NCBI RefSeq assembly: GCF_040829825.1
Contig: NZ_JBFOLH010000021.1
Reading direction: 5' to 3' (one strand)
From: Leadbetterella sp040829825
GTDB taxonomy: Bacteria; Bacteroidota; Bacteroidia; Cytophagales; Spirosomataceae
Length of the DNA stretch: 64,000 nucleotides
The notes beneath the pieces were generated by a model. The model did no database searches. It saw only the letters and a program-made list of their open reading frames with translations, and was not told the origin of the DNA. The translations under genes were made by a program, and so were the position numbers. Below are positions 51,696 to 59,845 of this stretch, one piece after another (positions within the stretch are counted from its first letter, which is position 1; each line of letters begins with the position of its first letter).

Positions 51696-51720
51696 GGGCC
51701 GATTTAATACACTCCTCCTG

Positions 51721-52803
51721 ATGACCAAGATAGACAGGTATCTTATTAAGCGCTTTCTGACCACCTATGTCTTCGCGGTGTTTATCATTGTATTGGTGAT
51801 CCTGGTCATTGATTTTGTGGAGAAGAATGATGACTTCCTGGAAACCAAACCTTCCAATAAGGCTATTTTCTTCGACTACTACATGAACCTGGCGCCTTAC
51901 TGGGCCAATTACATCAGCCCGCTGATGATCTTTATCTCCACTGTTTTTTTTACGGCCAAGATGGCCTCGCATACGGAGATCATTGCCATCCTGGGTTCGG
52001 GTACCAGTTTCCGCCGCCTGATGCTGCCGTATTTTATCGGTTCGGGGATAGTGGCGGTTTATTCGTTTGTGATGGTGGGCTGGGTGTTGCCCCGGGCGAA
52101 CCTCCCGCGGATCGAGTTCCAGAACAAATACATTGAAGGCGATTTCTTTTTTTCGGGGCGGGATATCCATATGGCCGTTCAGAAGAATGTATACGCGTAC
52201 CTGTCGAGCTACGATAACGGAAGCAATACCGCGTATGATTTTACCCTCGAGAAGGTAGAGAATAACCGCCTGGTAGAAAAGCTGTCAGCCCGCCGGGCCA
52301 CCTACGATGACTCCCTGAAGAAATGGAAGCTGTACGATTACCAGATCAGGAAGCTGGGCATCATGAAAGACCAGATGACCTACTCGCAGGCCGTTCCGCT
52401 GGATACCAGCATCAACATGTTTCCCAGTGATTTTACCAATGCCAAGAACCGCCAGGAAACCTTGACCATCCCGCAGCTGCAGGACTATATCGCCTTGATC
52501 AACAGCCGGGGTGCAGAAGGGGTGGAGATCTATAAGATTGAGTATTACCAGCGCTTTGCCACCCCGTTTGCCGTGGTGATCCTGTCGATCATGGGGCTTA
52601 TTGTTTCTGCCCGCAAAGCCCGTGGCGGAGTGGGCCTGCAGATTGCCATCGGGTTTGTACTGGCTTTCCTCTATATTATTTTTTATATTCTCTCAAAGGG
52701 TATTGCTGAAGCCGGAAGTATGAACCCCATACTGGCGGTGTGGCTCCCCAATATTGTCTTTACGCTGATTTCTGTGCTGATGTATTTCACCGTGCCCCGG
52801 TAA
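51721..52803 (+). CDS. LptF/LptG-family permease (YjgP/YjgQ)
   Basis: 360 aa. Six hydrophobic helices in 3+3 layout around a periplasmic beta-jellyroll (about 130-260), the form of LptF/LptG, which with LptB2 extracts LPS from the inner membrane. N-terminal KIDRYLIKRFLTTYVFAVF and FFTAKMASHTEIIAILGSG are typical; the C-terminal half has PFAVVILSIMGLIVSARKARGG. It ends 3 nt before the convergent glycosyltransferase stop. Often lies next to tgt in Bacteroidota; here only a GT2 gene is interposed. Confidence 0.92.
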   Translation: MTKIDRYLIKRFLTTYVFAVFIIVLVILVIDFVEKNDDFLETKPSNKAIFFDYYMNLAPYWANYISPLMIFISTVFFTAKMASHTEIIAILGSGTSFRRLMLPYFIGSGIVAVYSFVMVGWVLPRANLPRIEFQNKYIEGDFFFSGRDIHMAVQKNVYAYLSSYDNGSNTAYDFTLEKVENNRLVEKLSARRATYDDSLKKWKLYDYQIRKLGIMKDQMTYSQAVPLDTSINMFPSDFTNAKNRQETLTIPQLQDYIALINSRGAEGVEIYKIEYYQRFATPFAVVILSIMGLIVSARKARGGVGLQIAIGFVLAFLYIIFYILSKGIAEAGSMNPILAVWLPNIVFTLISVLMYFTVPR

Positions 52804-52806
52804 GCC

Positions 52807-54003
52807 CTATTTCCATTTGATCTTCTGCGGGTTGGAAAAGAGGGTGACGATACCGAATACCACCAGGTACAGGTTGTAAAGCAGGTCGTACCAGGGGATT
52901 TTCCAGGCGTTAAGCGTGCCACCCAGCTTTTTATTGACTCTGGCCAATACGACCCATTTGATCAGCAGGTAAGCCAGGAAAACGCCGGTCACCAGCCGCA
53001 TCCAGTCGTTGAAAGGGTACCAGTGGGCCAAACCGTATTCTGCCAGCACTTCTACGGGAACCCGGGACCATTCGGGCGCTTCAAACCAGAACGGGAAGAT
53101 AAAAAGCGCCGGGATGAGGAGCAGCCAGCACAGGATGCCGCTGATCCAGAGCAGACCCAGGTTAATGCGGTCGCGGGTTTTGTATTTTTTACCTACCGAA
53201 AGATGCCTTTTCTTTTGTACGTACCATTCCTGCCAGGTAGTTTTGGGCGTAGATGTGGTTTGCCCGGCTTCTTGAATACAGATGCTTGCATTGGTTTTGG
53301 AAGAGGCTTTGTTAACAAACAGGTCGTCGTCGCCGCTCAGGAGCATGTTATGGCCTGAGAACCCGCCGTTTTTCCAGAACAGGTCTTTTTTGTACATGAG
53401 GTTCCGGCCCACGCCCATAAACGGCATACCGGCAAGGGCGAAAGAGAGGTACTGGAGGGCGGTCTGGAAGGTTTCGTAACGGATGAGGGCATTGAGTCTT
53501 CCCGGGAAATACCGGTATTTTGAGAAGCCCAGTACGATTTCTTTTCCTTCTGCAGCCTGGGCCATCATGCTGCTGATCCACTGGTCAGATTCCGGGCGGC
53601 AGTCGGCATCGGTAAACAGGAGCCACTCGTGCCGGGCTTTTTTGACGGCCAGGGTAACGGCATATTTTTTGGCCGTATAGTGATCAGGCAGGTCCTGTAC
53701 GCGCAGGTACCTGAGATGACGGATGTTGTCTTCGTTGTTAATGAGGTAATCGTAGGTGCCGTCGTGTGAGCGGTCATCGGCCACAAGAATCTCAAATTCG
53801 GGATAATCCTGCTTATCCAGCAGCGGCAGCAGCTCACGCAGGTTCTCCAGCTCATTGGAGGCAGCGAGAATCAGGGTTACAGGCGGCTGATGATCTCCGG
53901 GTTCCAGGTCATGATGGCCCGAGAGCTTGGTGAAGATAAACAGGATATAGAATAACTGTATAGCGATAGCCCCAAAAAATAAGATTGGGAGAATGGTTTC
54001 CAA
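52807..54003 (-). CDS. Family 2 glycosyltransferase, membrane-bound
   Basis: 398 aa from TTG 54003, chosen because a TATTTTTG promoter lies at 54035-54042 inside the longer frame (to 54210), whose extra residues are unlike the family. N-terminal helix (ILPILFFGAIAIQLFYILFI), GT2 domain with VTLILAASNELENLRELLPL, VADDRSHDGTYDY, LLFTDADCRPESDQW (DxD-like) and QEWYVQKKRHL (Q/RxxRW-like), and three C-terminal helices. Inner-membrane glycosyl transfer; acceptor unknown. Confidence 0.88.
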   Translation of the reverse strand: METILPILFFGAIAIQLFYILFIFTKLSGHHDLEPGDHQPPVTLILAASNELENLRELLPLLDKQDYPEFEILVADDRSHDGTYDYLINNEDNIRHLRYLRVQDLPDHYTAKKYAVTLAVKKARHEWLLFTDADCRPESDQWISSMMAQAAEGKEIVLGFSKYRYFPGRLNALIRYETFQTALQYLSFALAGMPFMGVGRNLMYKKDLFWKNGGFSGHNMLLSGDDDLFVNKASSKTNASICIQEAGQTTSTPKTTWQEWYVQKKRHLSVGKKYKTRDRINLGLLWISGILCWLLLIPALFIFPFWFEAPEWSRVPVEVLAEYGLAHWYPFNDWMRLVTGVFLAYLLIKWVVLARVNKKLGGTLNAWKIPWYDLLYNLYLVVFGIVTLFSNPQKIKWK

Positions 54004-54034
54004 AGGTTTTCTACGGTTATAGTGAACGCTATCG

Positions 54035-54042
54035 CAAAAATA
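54035..54042 (-). promoter_or_regulatory. Promoter -7 element, GT2 gene
   Basis: Minus-strand TATTTTTG, perfect TANNTTTG; transcript start near 54028, 25 nt before TTG 54003. Confidence 0.6.
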
Positions 54043-54173
54043 GCACCACTTTGAAGATTTCCTACTATGAAGAGAATTAAAAATGAATGGATTACAGGCC
54101 CTTTTGTGCAGGAGAGAGGGAGATTTTGAGTTTTTCTGTTGAAAATGCTGAAAGTAAGCATGAACTTTGCTCC

Positions 54174-55304
54174 ATGATTTTTGAAATTCATTCCAAAGAC
54201 CCGGGATCAAAAGCCCGTGCGGGCAGGCTGGTGACCGATCACGGCGAAATTCTCACCCCTATTTTTATGCCGGTAGGCACGGCAGGAACCGTGAAGGGCG
54301 TTCATCAGCGGGAGCTTACAGACGACATTGCCGCACAGATCATCCTGGGCAATACCTATCACCTTTACCTCCGGCCGGGGCTGGAGATCCTGGAAAAGGC
54401 CGGGGGGCTGCACAAGTTCAATGGCTGGAACCGGCCCATACTGACCGATTCAGGCGGGTACCAGGTGTTCAGCCTGAAGGAGATCCGGAAAATTACGGAG
54501 GAAGGTGTATTTTTTAATTCGCATATCGACGGCTCCCGGCATCTTTTCACGCCGGAGTATGTGATGGATATTCAGCGGGTTATTGGCGGAGATATCATTA
54601 TGGCGTTTGACGAATGCCCGCCTTACCCGTCTGACTACCGGTACGCAGAGAAGTCGATGCACCTGACGCATCGCTGGTTAAGCCGCTGTGTGGAACGCAT
54701 ACGCACCACTGAGCCCAGGTACGGGCATCGCCAGAGCCTGTTCCCGATTGTGCAGGGAAGCACCTACAGGGACCTGCGGGAACAGTCGGCTGAATATATT
54801 GCCGCCCAGGAGCAGGACGGCAACGCCATCGGCGGGCTGTCGGTAGGAGAGCCGGCAGAAGAGATGTACCGGATGATAGAGGTGGTAAATGCCATTCTGC
54901 CCGAAAGCAAGCCCCGCTACCTGATGGGTGTGGGCACCCCGGAAAATATCCTGGAGGGCATAGCGCTGGGGATAGATATGTTTGACTGTGTTATGCCTAC
55001 CCGGAATGCCCGTAACGGCATGCTGTTTACCACAGAGGGCATTATCAATATCCGGAATAAGAAGTGGGAAGATGACTTCAGCCCTATTGATGCCGGGCTG
55101 GGCGGATATGTGAGCACATTTTATTCCAAAGCTTACCTGAAGCACCTGGTGAAATGCCAGGAGCTGCTGGCAGCACAGATAGCGAGTATCCATAACCTGC
55201 GGTTTTACCTCTGGCTGGTGGGAGAGGCGCGCCGGCATATCCTGGCCGGAGATTTTGCTGACTGGAAGGACGGCGCAATCCGAAAACTGATGACGCGGCT
55301 GTAA
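54174..55304 (+). CDS. tgt: tRNA-guanine transglycosylase
   Basis: 376 aa from ATG 54174 (MIFEIHSKDPGSKARAGRL). Exchanges G34 for preQ1 in queuosine tRNAs. Catalytic motifs: ILTDSGGYQVFSL (Asp), FDECPPYPSDY, FPIVQGSTYRDLREQSA, GGLSVGEPAEEMYRM and LMGVGTPENILEGIALGIDMFDCVMPTRNARNG (nucleophile Asp in MFDCV). The usual four zinc ligands are not obvious at the C-terminus: KCQELLAAQIASIHNLRFY replaces the CxCxxC-type block only in part (one Cys seen), which deserves an alignment. Confidence 0.95.
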   Translation: MIFEIHSKDPGSKARAGRLVTDHGEILTPIFMPVGTAGTVKGVHQRELTDDIAAQIILGNTYHLYLRPGLEILEKAGGLHKFNGWNRPILTDSGGYQVFSLKEIRKITEEGVFFNSHIDGSRHLFTPEYVMDIQRVIGGDIIMAFDECPPYPSDYRYAEKSMHLTHRWLSRCVERIRTTEPRYGHRQSLFPIVQGSTYRDLREQSAEYIAAQEQDGNAIGGLSVGEPAEEMYRMIEVVNAILPESKPRYLMGVGTPENILEGIALGIDMFDCVMPTRNARNGMLFTTEGIINIRNKKWEDDFSPIDAGLGGYVSTFYSKAYLKHLVKCQELLAAQIASIHNLRFYLWLVGEARRHILAGDFADWKDGAIRKLMTRL

Positions 55305-55343
55305 CGTTTTAAAAATAAAAGGCCCGCGTATGAATTTTAGTAC

Positions 55344-55351
55344 TAATTTTG
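55344..55351 (+). promoter_or_regulatory. Promoter -7 element of ndk
   Basis: TAATTTTG followed by CGGAC, 29 nt before the start codon. Confidence 0.7.
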
Positions 55352-55380
55352 CGGACATTTTTTAACAACAAACAATAGTA

Positions 55381-55800
55381 ATGGCAGGTAACAGAACATT
55401 TTCCATGATCAAGCCGCACGCAGTGGCGGATAATCACGTAGGAGGAATACTGAAACTTATTGAAGAGGGCGGATTCAGAATCGTAGCACTTAAGAAGCTG
55501 CACCTGACCGGTGCTCAGGCCGGCAAATTTTATGAAGTTCACTCCGAACGTCCTTTTTACGGAGAGCTTTGCGAAATGATGTCTGAAGGCCCGATCATAG
55601 CTTTCATCCTGGAAAAAGAAAATGCAGTGGCCGATTTCCGGAAGCTGATCGGTGCGACCGATCCGGCAGAGGCGGAAGCAGGAACGGTAAGAAGCATTTA
55701 TGCGAAATCAAAAGCAGAGAATGCCGTACACGGATCAGATTCTGATGAAAACGCAGCCCTGGAGAGCGCGTTTTTCTTTAGCGCTCTGGAGAGGTTTTAA
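55381..55800 (+). CDS. ndk: Nucleoside diphosphate kinase
   Basis: 139 aa, full length. Transfers phosphate between NTPs and NDPs through a histidine. NRTFSMIKPHAVADNHVGGI at the start, RPFYGELCEMMSEGPIIAFIL, and the active-site block AENAVHGSDSDENAALESAFFF with phospho-His in VHGSDS. The hexamer-type Kpn loop region is present. Single gene, own promoter. Confidence 0.97.
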   Translation: MAGNRTFSMIKPHAVADNHVGGILKLIEEGGFRIVALKKLHLTGAQAGKFYEVHSERPFYGELCEMMSEGPIIAFILEKENAVADFRKLIGATDPAEAEAGTVRSIYAKSKAENAVHGSDSDENAALESAFFFSALERF

Positions 55801-55808
55801 GTTTATTA

Positions 55809-55896
55809 TTTAACCACATAGAAACATAATCATTATAGAGAAGTGAATTCTCTTATGCTTGTACCTGGCAAGAAGCTATGGGTCTATGTGGTTAAA
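55809..55896. repeat. 14-bp inverted repeat (dispersed-repeat type)
   Basis: TTTAACCACATAGA (55809-55822) and its exact complement (55883-55896) enclose 60 nt. It lies between convergent ndk and the thioredoxin gene and ends in AAAA/TTTT, so it may terminate both. Confidence 0.65.
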
Positions 55897-55907
55897 AATA
55901 AGCTCCG

Positions 55908-57089
55908 TCATTCTGCCTGCAGCTGCTGTATAAATGCGGCAAATTCTTTCCTGTATTCATCGTAATAAGAACCTGTGCCCGGCCCGGTAAAGCCGGTATG
56001 GATCTTACGCACCTGCCCTTTCCTGTCTACAATGATAGAGGTGGGGAAGGCCATCACGTGATTCAGCTGGGGTAATTTTTCACCCGCATCCTGGGTGGTT
56101 CCTGCCAGAAGCACCGGGTAATCTACCCCGAACCGTTCAATGAAACGGGCAATTTTGGGGTAGGCAAATGAAGGTTCGGCGCTTCTTTCAAAAGCCAGCC
56201 CGATAATTTCGATACCGGGGTTTTCCTTTTTGTATTCTGTCAGAAACCGGGTTTCATCCAGGCAGTTGGGGCACCAGGTACCCAGTATCTGGACCACGGT
56301 TACTTTTCCCCGGAACCGGGGATCGGAGAGCGAAACGTCAGTGCCGTTGATATCCTTAAAGCTGAAGTTGAAACGGTCGTTTCCTTCTTTCAGGAAAGTC
56401 AGCTTAGAGGCATCCGCCAGTGCATAGCTGTCATTTTTCACGCCTGAAAATGCCGAACCTTTTCCGAAGGGCGTGTAGGAGATGCCGCCGGTCAGGCTGT
56501 CGCCTTTGATCCGGGCTTTGTACATGACGGCCGTAGAGCCGAGCGCCGAAAGATAGAGGCTGTCGCCCGATATATTTCCCTGCAAATAGCGGTAGTCGCC
56601 GGTATTGGTCAGGAAAGAGCCGTTTACCTGGCCGTTATTAACTTCGAAAACACCTATAGCAGGCGATTCTTTTCCTGAAGATTCGTTTTTGAATGCAATC
56701 TGGTATTTGGGAGCCAGGGTGCGTGCCGCACCCGCAGCTCTGTTCTTAAACCGCGCAGGATCATTGGCGGTGCCTGTAAAAGCTACCTGGCGGTAAAGCA
56801 TATCGGCTCCGCGCTTGTTGAGAATCCCGTTCAGCTTCCCGTCTTTTATGGCCAGGATCAGCTCCAGGTCGTAGAGCTCCATTCTCAGGTGAAGCTTGTC
56901 TTCTACGGTAAATACCCGGTCAAATTCCAGTTTTTCGCCGGCATTGATGGCAAAGGCTTTGCCGTCGTTCGTCAGCAGCAGGTGCACCGGGATAGCGCCG
57001 CCCTCGCTGGGGATTTCAAGGCGCCACAGGGTTTCCTGGGCCATGCTCAGAAAAGGAAGGAAAAGAAAAAGAAGCAGTTTTATTTTCAT
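55908..57089 (-). CDS. TlpA-like thioredoxin-fold protein
   Basis: 393 aa, signal peptide (MKIKLLLFLFLPFLSMAQ). N-terminal ~240 residues form a beta-rich domain of the DUF4369-like type; the C-terminal TlpA/redoxin domain (about 255-390) has VTVVQILGTWCPNCLDETRF, active site WCPNC, and cis-Pro in NHVMAFPTSIIVD. A periplasmic disulfide reductase for cytochrome maturation or protein thiol repair is probable. Confidence 0.88.
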   Translation of the reverse strand: MKIKLLLFLFLPFLSMAQETLWRLEIPSEGGAIPVHLLLTNDGKAFAINAGEKLEFDRVFTVEDKLHLRMELYDLELILAIKDGKLNGILNKRGADMLYRQVAFTGTANDPARFKNRAAGAARTLAPKYQIAFKNESSGKESPAIGVFEVNNGQVNGSFLTNTGDYRYLQGNISGDSLYLSALGSTAVMYKARIKGDSLTGGISYTPFGKGSAFSGVKNDSYALADASKLTFLKEGNDRFNFSFKDINGTDVSLSDPRFRGKVTVVQILGTWCPNCLDETRFLTEYKKENPGIEIIGLAFERSAEPSFAYPKIARFIERFGVDYPVLLAGTTQDAGEKLPQLNHVMAFPTSIIVDRKGQVRKIHTGFTGPGTGSYYDEYRKEFAAFIQQLQAE

Positions 57090-57181
57090 TATGTAAAAAT
57101 GTTACGGGTGATGAACAGCTGGCAGGAGGCAACTCGCCGGCAGCTTCGAATAACTCATCCCCATTGGGTTTAACGATTATT

Positions 57182-58147
57182 TTATCGGCCTGGTTTCCTG
57201 TTTTCAAAAGTGATTTTCCCTTTTTCGTCATATTCAATGAGCGTGAAGGGCTCGGTTTCATCAAAGTAGTTTACGGGATACTGGATTTCTTTTTTCCGGC
57301 GGTTGTTGCCCTCATAGTACTCTACCCATTTCCCTATTTTTTTGTCGTCATCGTAGCGGCCTTCTTCTGCCAGTGCGCCGTTTTCGAAGAAGCGGTAATA
57401 ATTGCCGCTTATTTTTCCGAACCTGAGGGGAACCACCTCCCTGATGCGGGAGCTGTCGGCCCCGTAATAAGAGATCCGGGATTCTTCGTAAAAGCCTTTG
57501 TTGTAGTTTTCTTTGTCGATGAGGGTAAAATCTTTATCGTATTGCAGCCAGCGCCCGTCTTTTACGCCCATGTAATAATATCCTTCCCTGACCAGGTTAT
57601 CGCCCCTGTATTCCCGGTAAGGGCCGTGCAGGAGGCTGTTGGTTTTGGGGTCTCGTGAGAGGACTTCGGAGATCCGCTTGTTTTTCTCGTCGAACCAGGT
57701 AAACACCCGGCGGTAGGGCAAAGGCTCCTTGTGTTCTTTCAAAACGTAAAATTCCTGGTAGAGGAGAGATGAACGTCTTTTCAGGATCCGTTTTTCTACG
57801 GCCAGCCCTTTGTAGCTTTTGCCGTCAAAGAGCTTTGCTTCCTGTTTTTTTAAGCTTTTAGCCGCTTTCTTTGTCCGTTCTTTTACGCTTTTCCCGTAAT
57901 CGGGAACGGTCTCATTGACGTATTTCCGGGCATCTTCCAGGGAGCTGATCTTCTGGCTTCCGGGGGCGTTAAGGCTGGCGGAGGGCAAAGAAACATCTAC
58001 CGGAAGCGTATTTTCTATCTTTTGCTCCAGTGTCATTTTTTTTCTTTCGGCTTTCCGTTGCTCTTTGGTTTTGGCTTTAGGAACCACATCCTGCGCCGCT
58101 GCCTGCAGGCTGAAAAAGAGGATCGCTATGATTGCTGTTATTCTCAT
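57182..58147 (-). CDS. Exported MORN-like repeat protein
   Basis: 321 aa with signal peptide (MRITAIIAILFFSLQAAAQ). After a basic segment (KAKTKEQRKAERKKMTLEQK) come degenerate MORN_2-type repeats, for example GPYREYRGDNLVREGYYYMG, KDGRWLQYDKDFTLI, GNYYRFFENGALAEEGRYDD and GKWVEYYEGNNRR (about 165-300). Such proteins are common in Bacteroidota envelopes with unknown roles; some serve as antitoxin-like immunity proteins, which nothing here supports. Two TANNTTTG promoters are near 58155-58173. Confidence 0.7.
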   Translation of the reverse strand: MRITAIIAILFFSLQAAAQDVVPKAKTKEQRKAERKKMTLEQKIENTLPVDVSLPSASLNAPGSQKISSLEDARKYVNETVPDYGKSVKERTKKAAKSLKKQEAKLFDGKSYKGLAVEKRILKRRSSLLYQEFYVLKEHKEPLPYRRVFTWFDEKNKRISEVLSRDPKTNSLLHGPYREYRGDNLVREGYYYMGVKDGRWLQYDKDFTLIDKENYNKGFYEESRISYYGADSSRIREVVPLRFGKISGNYYRFFENGALAEEGRYDDDKKIGKWVEYYEGNNRRKKEIQYPVNYFDETEPFTLIEYDEKGKITFENRKPGR

Positions 58148-58154
58148 TCCTGTT

Positions 58155-58173
58155 CAAAGATACCTCAAAAATA
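58155..58173 (-). promoter_or_regulatory. Two overlapping -7 elements, MORN-like gene
   Basis: Minus-strand TATTTTTG (58166-58173) and TATCTTTG (58155-58162) both match TANNTTTG just upstream of the start at 58147. Confidence 0.5.
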
Positions 58174-58205
58174 ATACCCGGTTTTAATTTGAGTGACTTA
58201 TGTCG

Positions 58206-58213
58206 TAAATTTG
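58206..58213 (+). promoter_or_regulatory. Promoter -7 element of GDP-fucose synthase gene
   Basis: TAAATTTG followed by TGG; transcript start near 58220 and a ~30-nt leader before TTG 58250. Confidence 0.65.
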
Positions 58214-58249
58214 TGGTTTATATTTAAAACGGTATAAATTAAAAGGAAA

Positions 58250-59179
58250 TTGGAAAAATCGGGTAAAATATACGTAGCGGGCCACCGGGGTATGGTAGGT
58301 TCGGCCATAGTGAGAAGACTCCGGGCGTTGGGATACAACAACATTATTTTCAGGAGCTCGGCAGAGCTTGACCTGAAAGATTTTGATAAGGTAGTGCGGT
58401 TTTTGCAGGAAGAAAAGCCCGATTATGTGTTCCTGGCGGCTGCCAAGGTAGGCGGGATCGTTGCCAACAATACGTATAAAGGACAGTTCCTTTTCGAAAA
58501 CCTCCAGATCCAGAACAGCGTGATCCACGGTTCCCACCTGGCCGGGGTGAAGAAGCTGATGTTCCTGGGGTCATCGTGCATTTACCCCAAGCTGGCACCT
58601 CAGCCGCTGAAGGAGGACTACCTGCTGACCGGCCTGCTGGAACCTACCAATGAGCCGTATGCCATTGCCAAGATTGCCGGGATTAAGATGTGCGAAGCCT
58701 ACCGCGACCAGTACGGCAGCAATTTTATTTCGGTCATGCCGACCAACCTGTACGGTCCGAACGATAACTACGACCTGAATAATTCGCATGTGCTGCCGGC
58801 CATGATCCGGAAGTTTCACGAGGCCAGGCGTGATGGCAAGCCTGCAGTAGAGCTGTGGGGTACGGGCTCACCCATGCGGGAGTTCCTGCATGCCGATGAC
58901 CTGGCCGACGCCTGTGTATACCTGATGGAAACCTATAACGACAGTACCCTGGTGAATATCGGAACAGGGGTGGATATCACCATTAAAGAGCTGGCCGAGA
59001 CCATTAAGGCCGAAACCGGCTACGAAGGCGAGATCGTATGGAATACGGATAAGCCTGACGGTACGCCCCGCAAGCTGATGGACGTGAGCAAGCTGCACGG
59101 CCTGGGCTGGAAGCATAAGATTGACCTGAAAGAAGGAATAGCCATGGTCTATGACGAATATAAAGCGCAGCATTCCTGA
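58250..59179 (+). CDS. fcl: GDP-L-fucose synthase
   Basis: 309 aa, start TTG 58250; the next ATG would fall inside the NADP-binding glycine motif. Converts GDP-4-keto-6-deoxymannose to GDP-L-fucose. KIYVAGHRGMVGSAIVRRL (Rossmann), LGSSCIYPKLAPQPLKEDYL with catalytic Ser, PYAIAKIAGIKMCEAY (YxxxK), and GTGSPMREFLHADDLADACVY. First gene of a run with a VTT protein and dGTPase. No gmd gene is adjacent. Confidence 0.95.
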   Translation: MEKSGKIYVAGHRGMVGSAIVRRLRALGYNNIIFRSSAELDLKDFDKVVRFLQEEKPDYVFLAAAKVGGIVANNTYKGQFLFENLQIQNSVIHGSHLAGVKKLMFLGSSCIYPKLAPQPLKEDYLLTGLLEPTNEPYAIAKIAGIKMCEAYRDQYGSNFISVMPTNLYGPNDNYDLNNSHVLPAMIRKFHEARRDGKPAVELWGTGSPMREFLHADDLADACVYLMETYNDSTLVNIGTGVDITIKELAETIKAETGYEGEIVWNTDKPDGTPRKLMDVSKLHGLGWKHKIDLKEGIAMVYDEYKAQHS

Positions 59180-59845
59180 GTGGGGAAGGTAACCCGATAT
59201 GCAGGTGCCGGCAGCTTTTTGGTTTTTACCCTGCTGCCCTTGCTGAGCTCCTCTTTCCTGACCTACCTGCTTTATGCGCACCAGGCCAGCCTGGGTGAGC
59301 TGGGCGTGGGGCAATGGATTCTTTTTTCTTTTGTGCTGGCGGTGTTGTGCGGGATAGCGGTGATTCCGCCTACCTTCCTGGCTATTGTGATGGGCTATTT
59401 CCTGGGCTGGGCGGCGCTTCCGTTACTGATCATGATCAATGTGCTGGCCATTGTGCTGATTTACGGGTTAAGCCGCCGGCTGAATCTTTCGCGGATAGAA
59501 AGCTGGTTGCGGGATAACCCCAAACGTTCGGCTGTGCTGAGCCGGATCAGGCAGGAAGAGCTGAAGATCATCTTCTTTACCAAGCTGTCGCCGCTGTTCC
59601 CGTTTGCAGTCACTAATCTCATTTTTGCGGCTTCGGGGGCTGCCTTCCGGAATATTGTGCTGGGCGGTTTCCTGGGGATGATCCCGCGGACCGTTCTGGC
59701 CGTATATGCAGGTACGCAGGCGCGTGGCCTGCAGGAGCTGATAGAAAACCCGGAGGGGTCTTCGCTGAGCCAGTGGCTCATCAGCGGACTGGTGCTGGCC
59801 TCGCTGGCCGGGTTATTTTTTGTTTTAAAGAAAGCATTCCGATGA
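59180..59845 (+). CDS. TVP38/TMEM64-family (VTT domain) membrane protein
   Basis: 221 aa, start GTG 59180 immediately after the stop of the fucose-synthase gene. Hydrophobic segments at about 10-32, 45-85, 85-105, 150-180 and 195-217; the VTT signature is around ILFSFVLAVLCGIAVIPPTFL and FTKLSPLFPFAVTNLIFAASG. DedA/VTT proteins move or scramble lipids or lipid carriers. Stop overlaps the next start by ATGA. Confidence 0.85.
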   Translation: MGKVTRYAGAGSFLVFTLLPLLSSSFLTYLLYAHQASLGELGVGQWILFSFVLAVLCGIAVIPPTFLAIVMGYFLGWAALPLLIMINVLAIVLIYGLSRRLNLSRIESWLRDNPKRSAVLSRIRQEELKIIFFTKLSPLFPFAVTNLIFAASGAAFRNIVLGGFLGMIPRTVLAVYAGTQARGLQELIENPEGSSLSQWLISGLVLASLAGLFFVLKKAFR

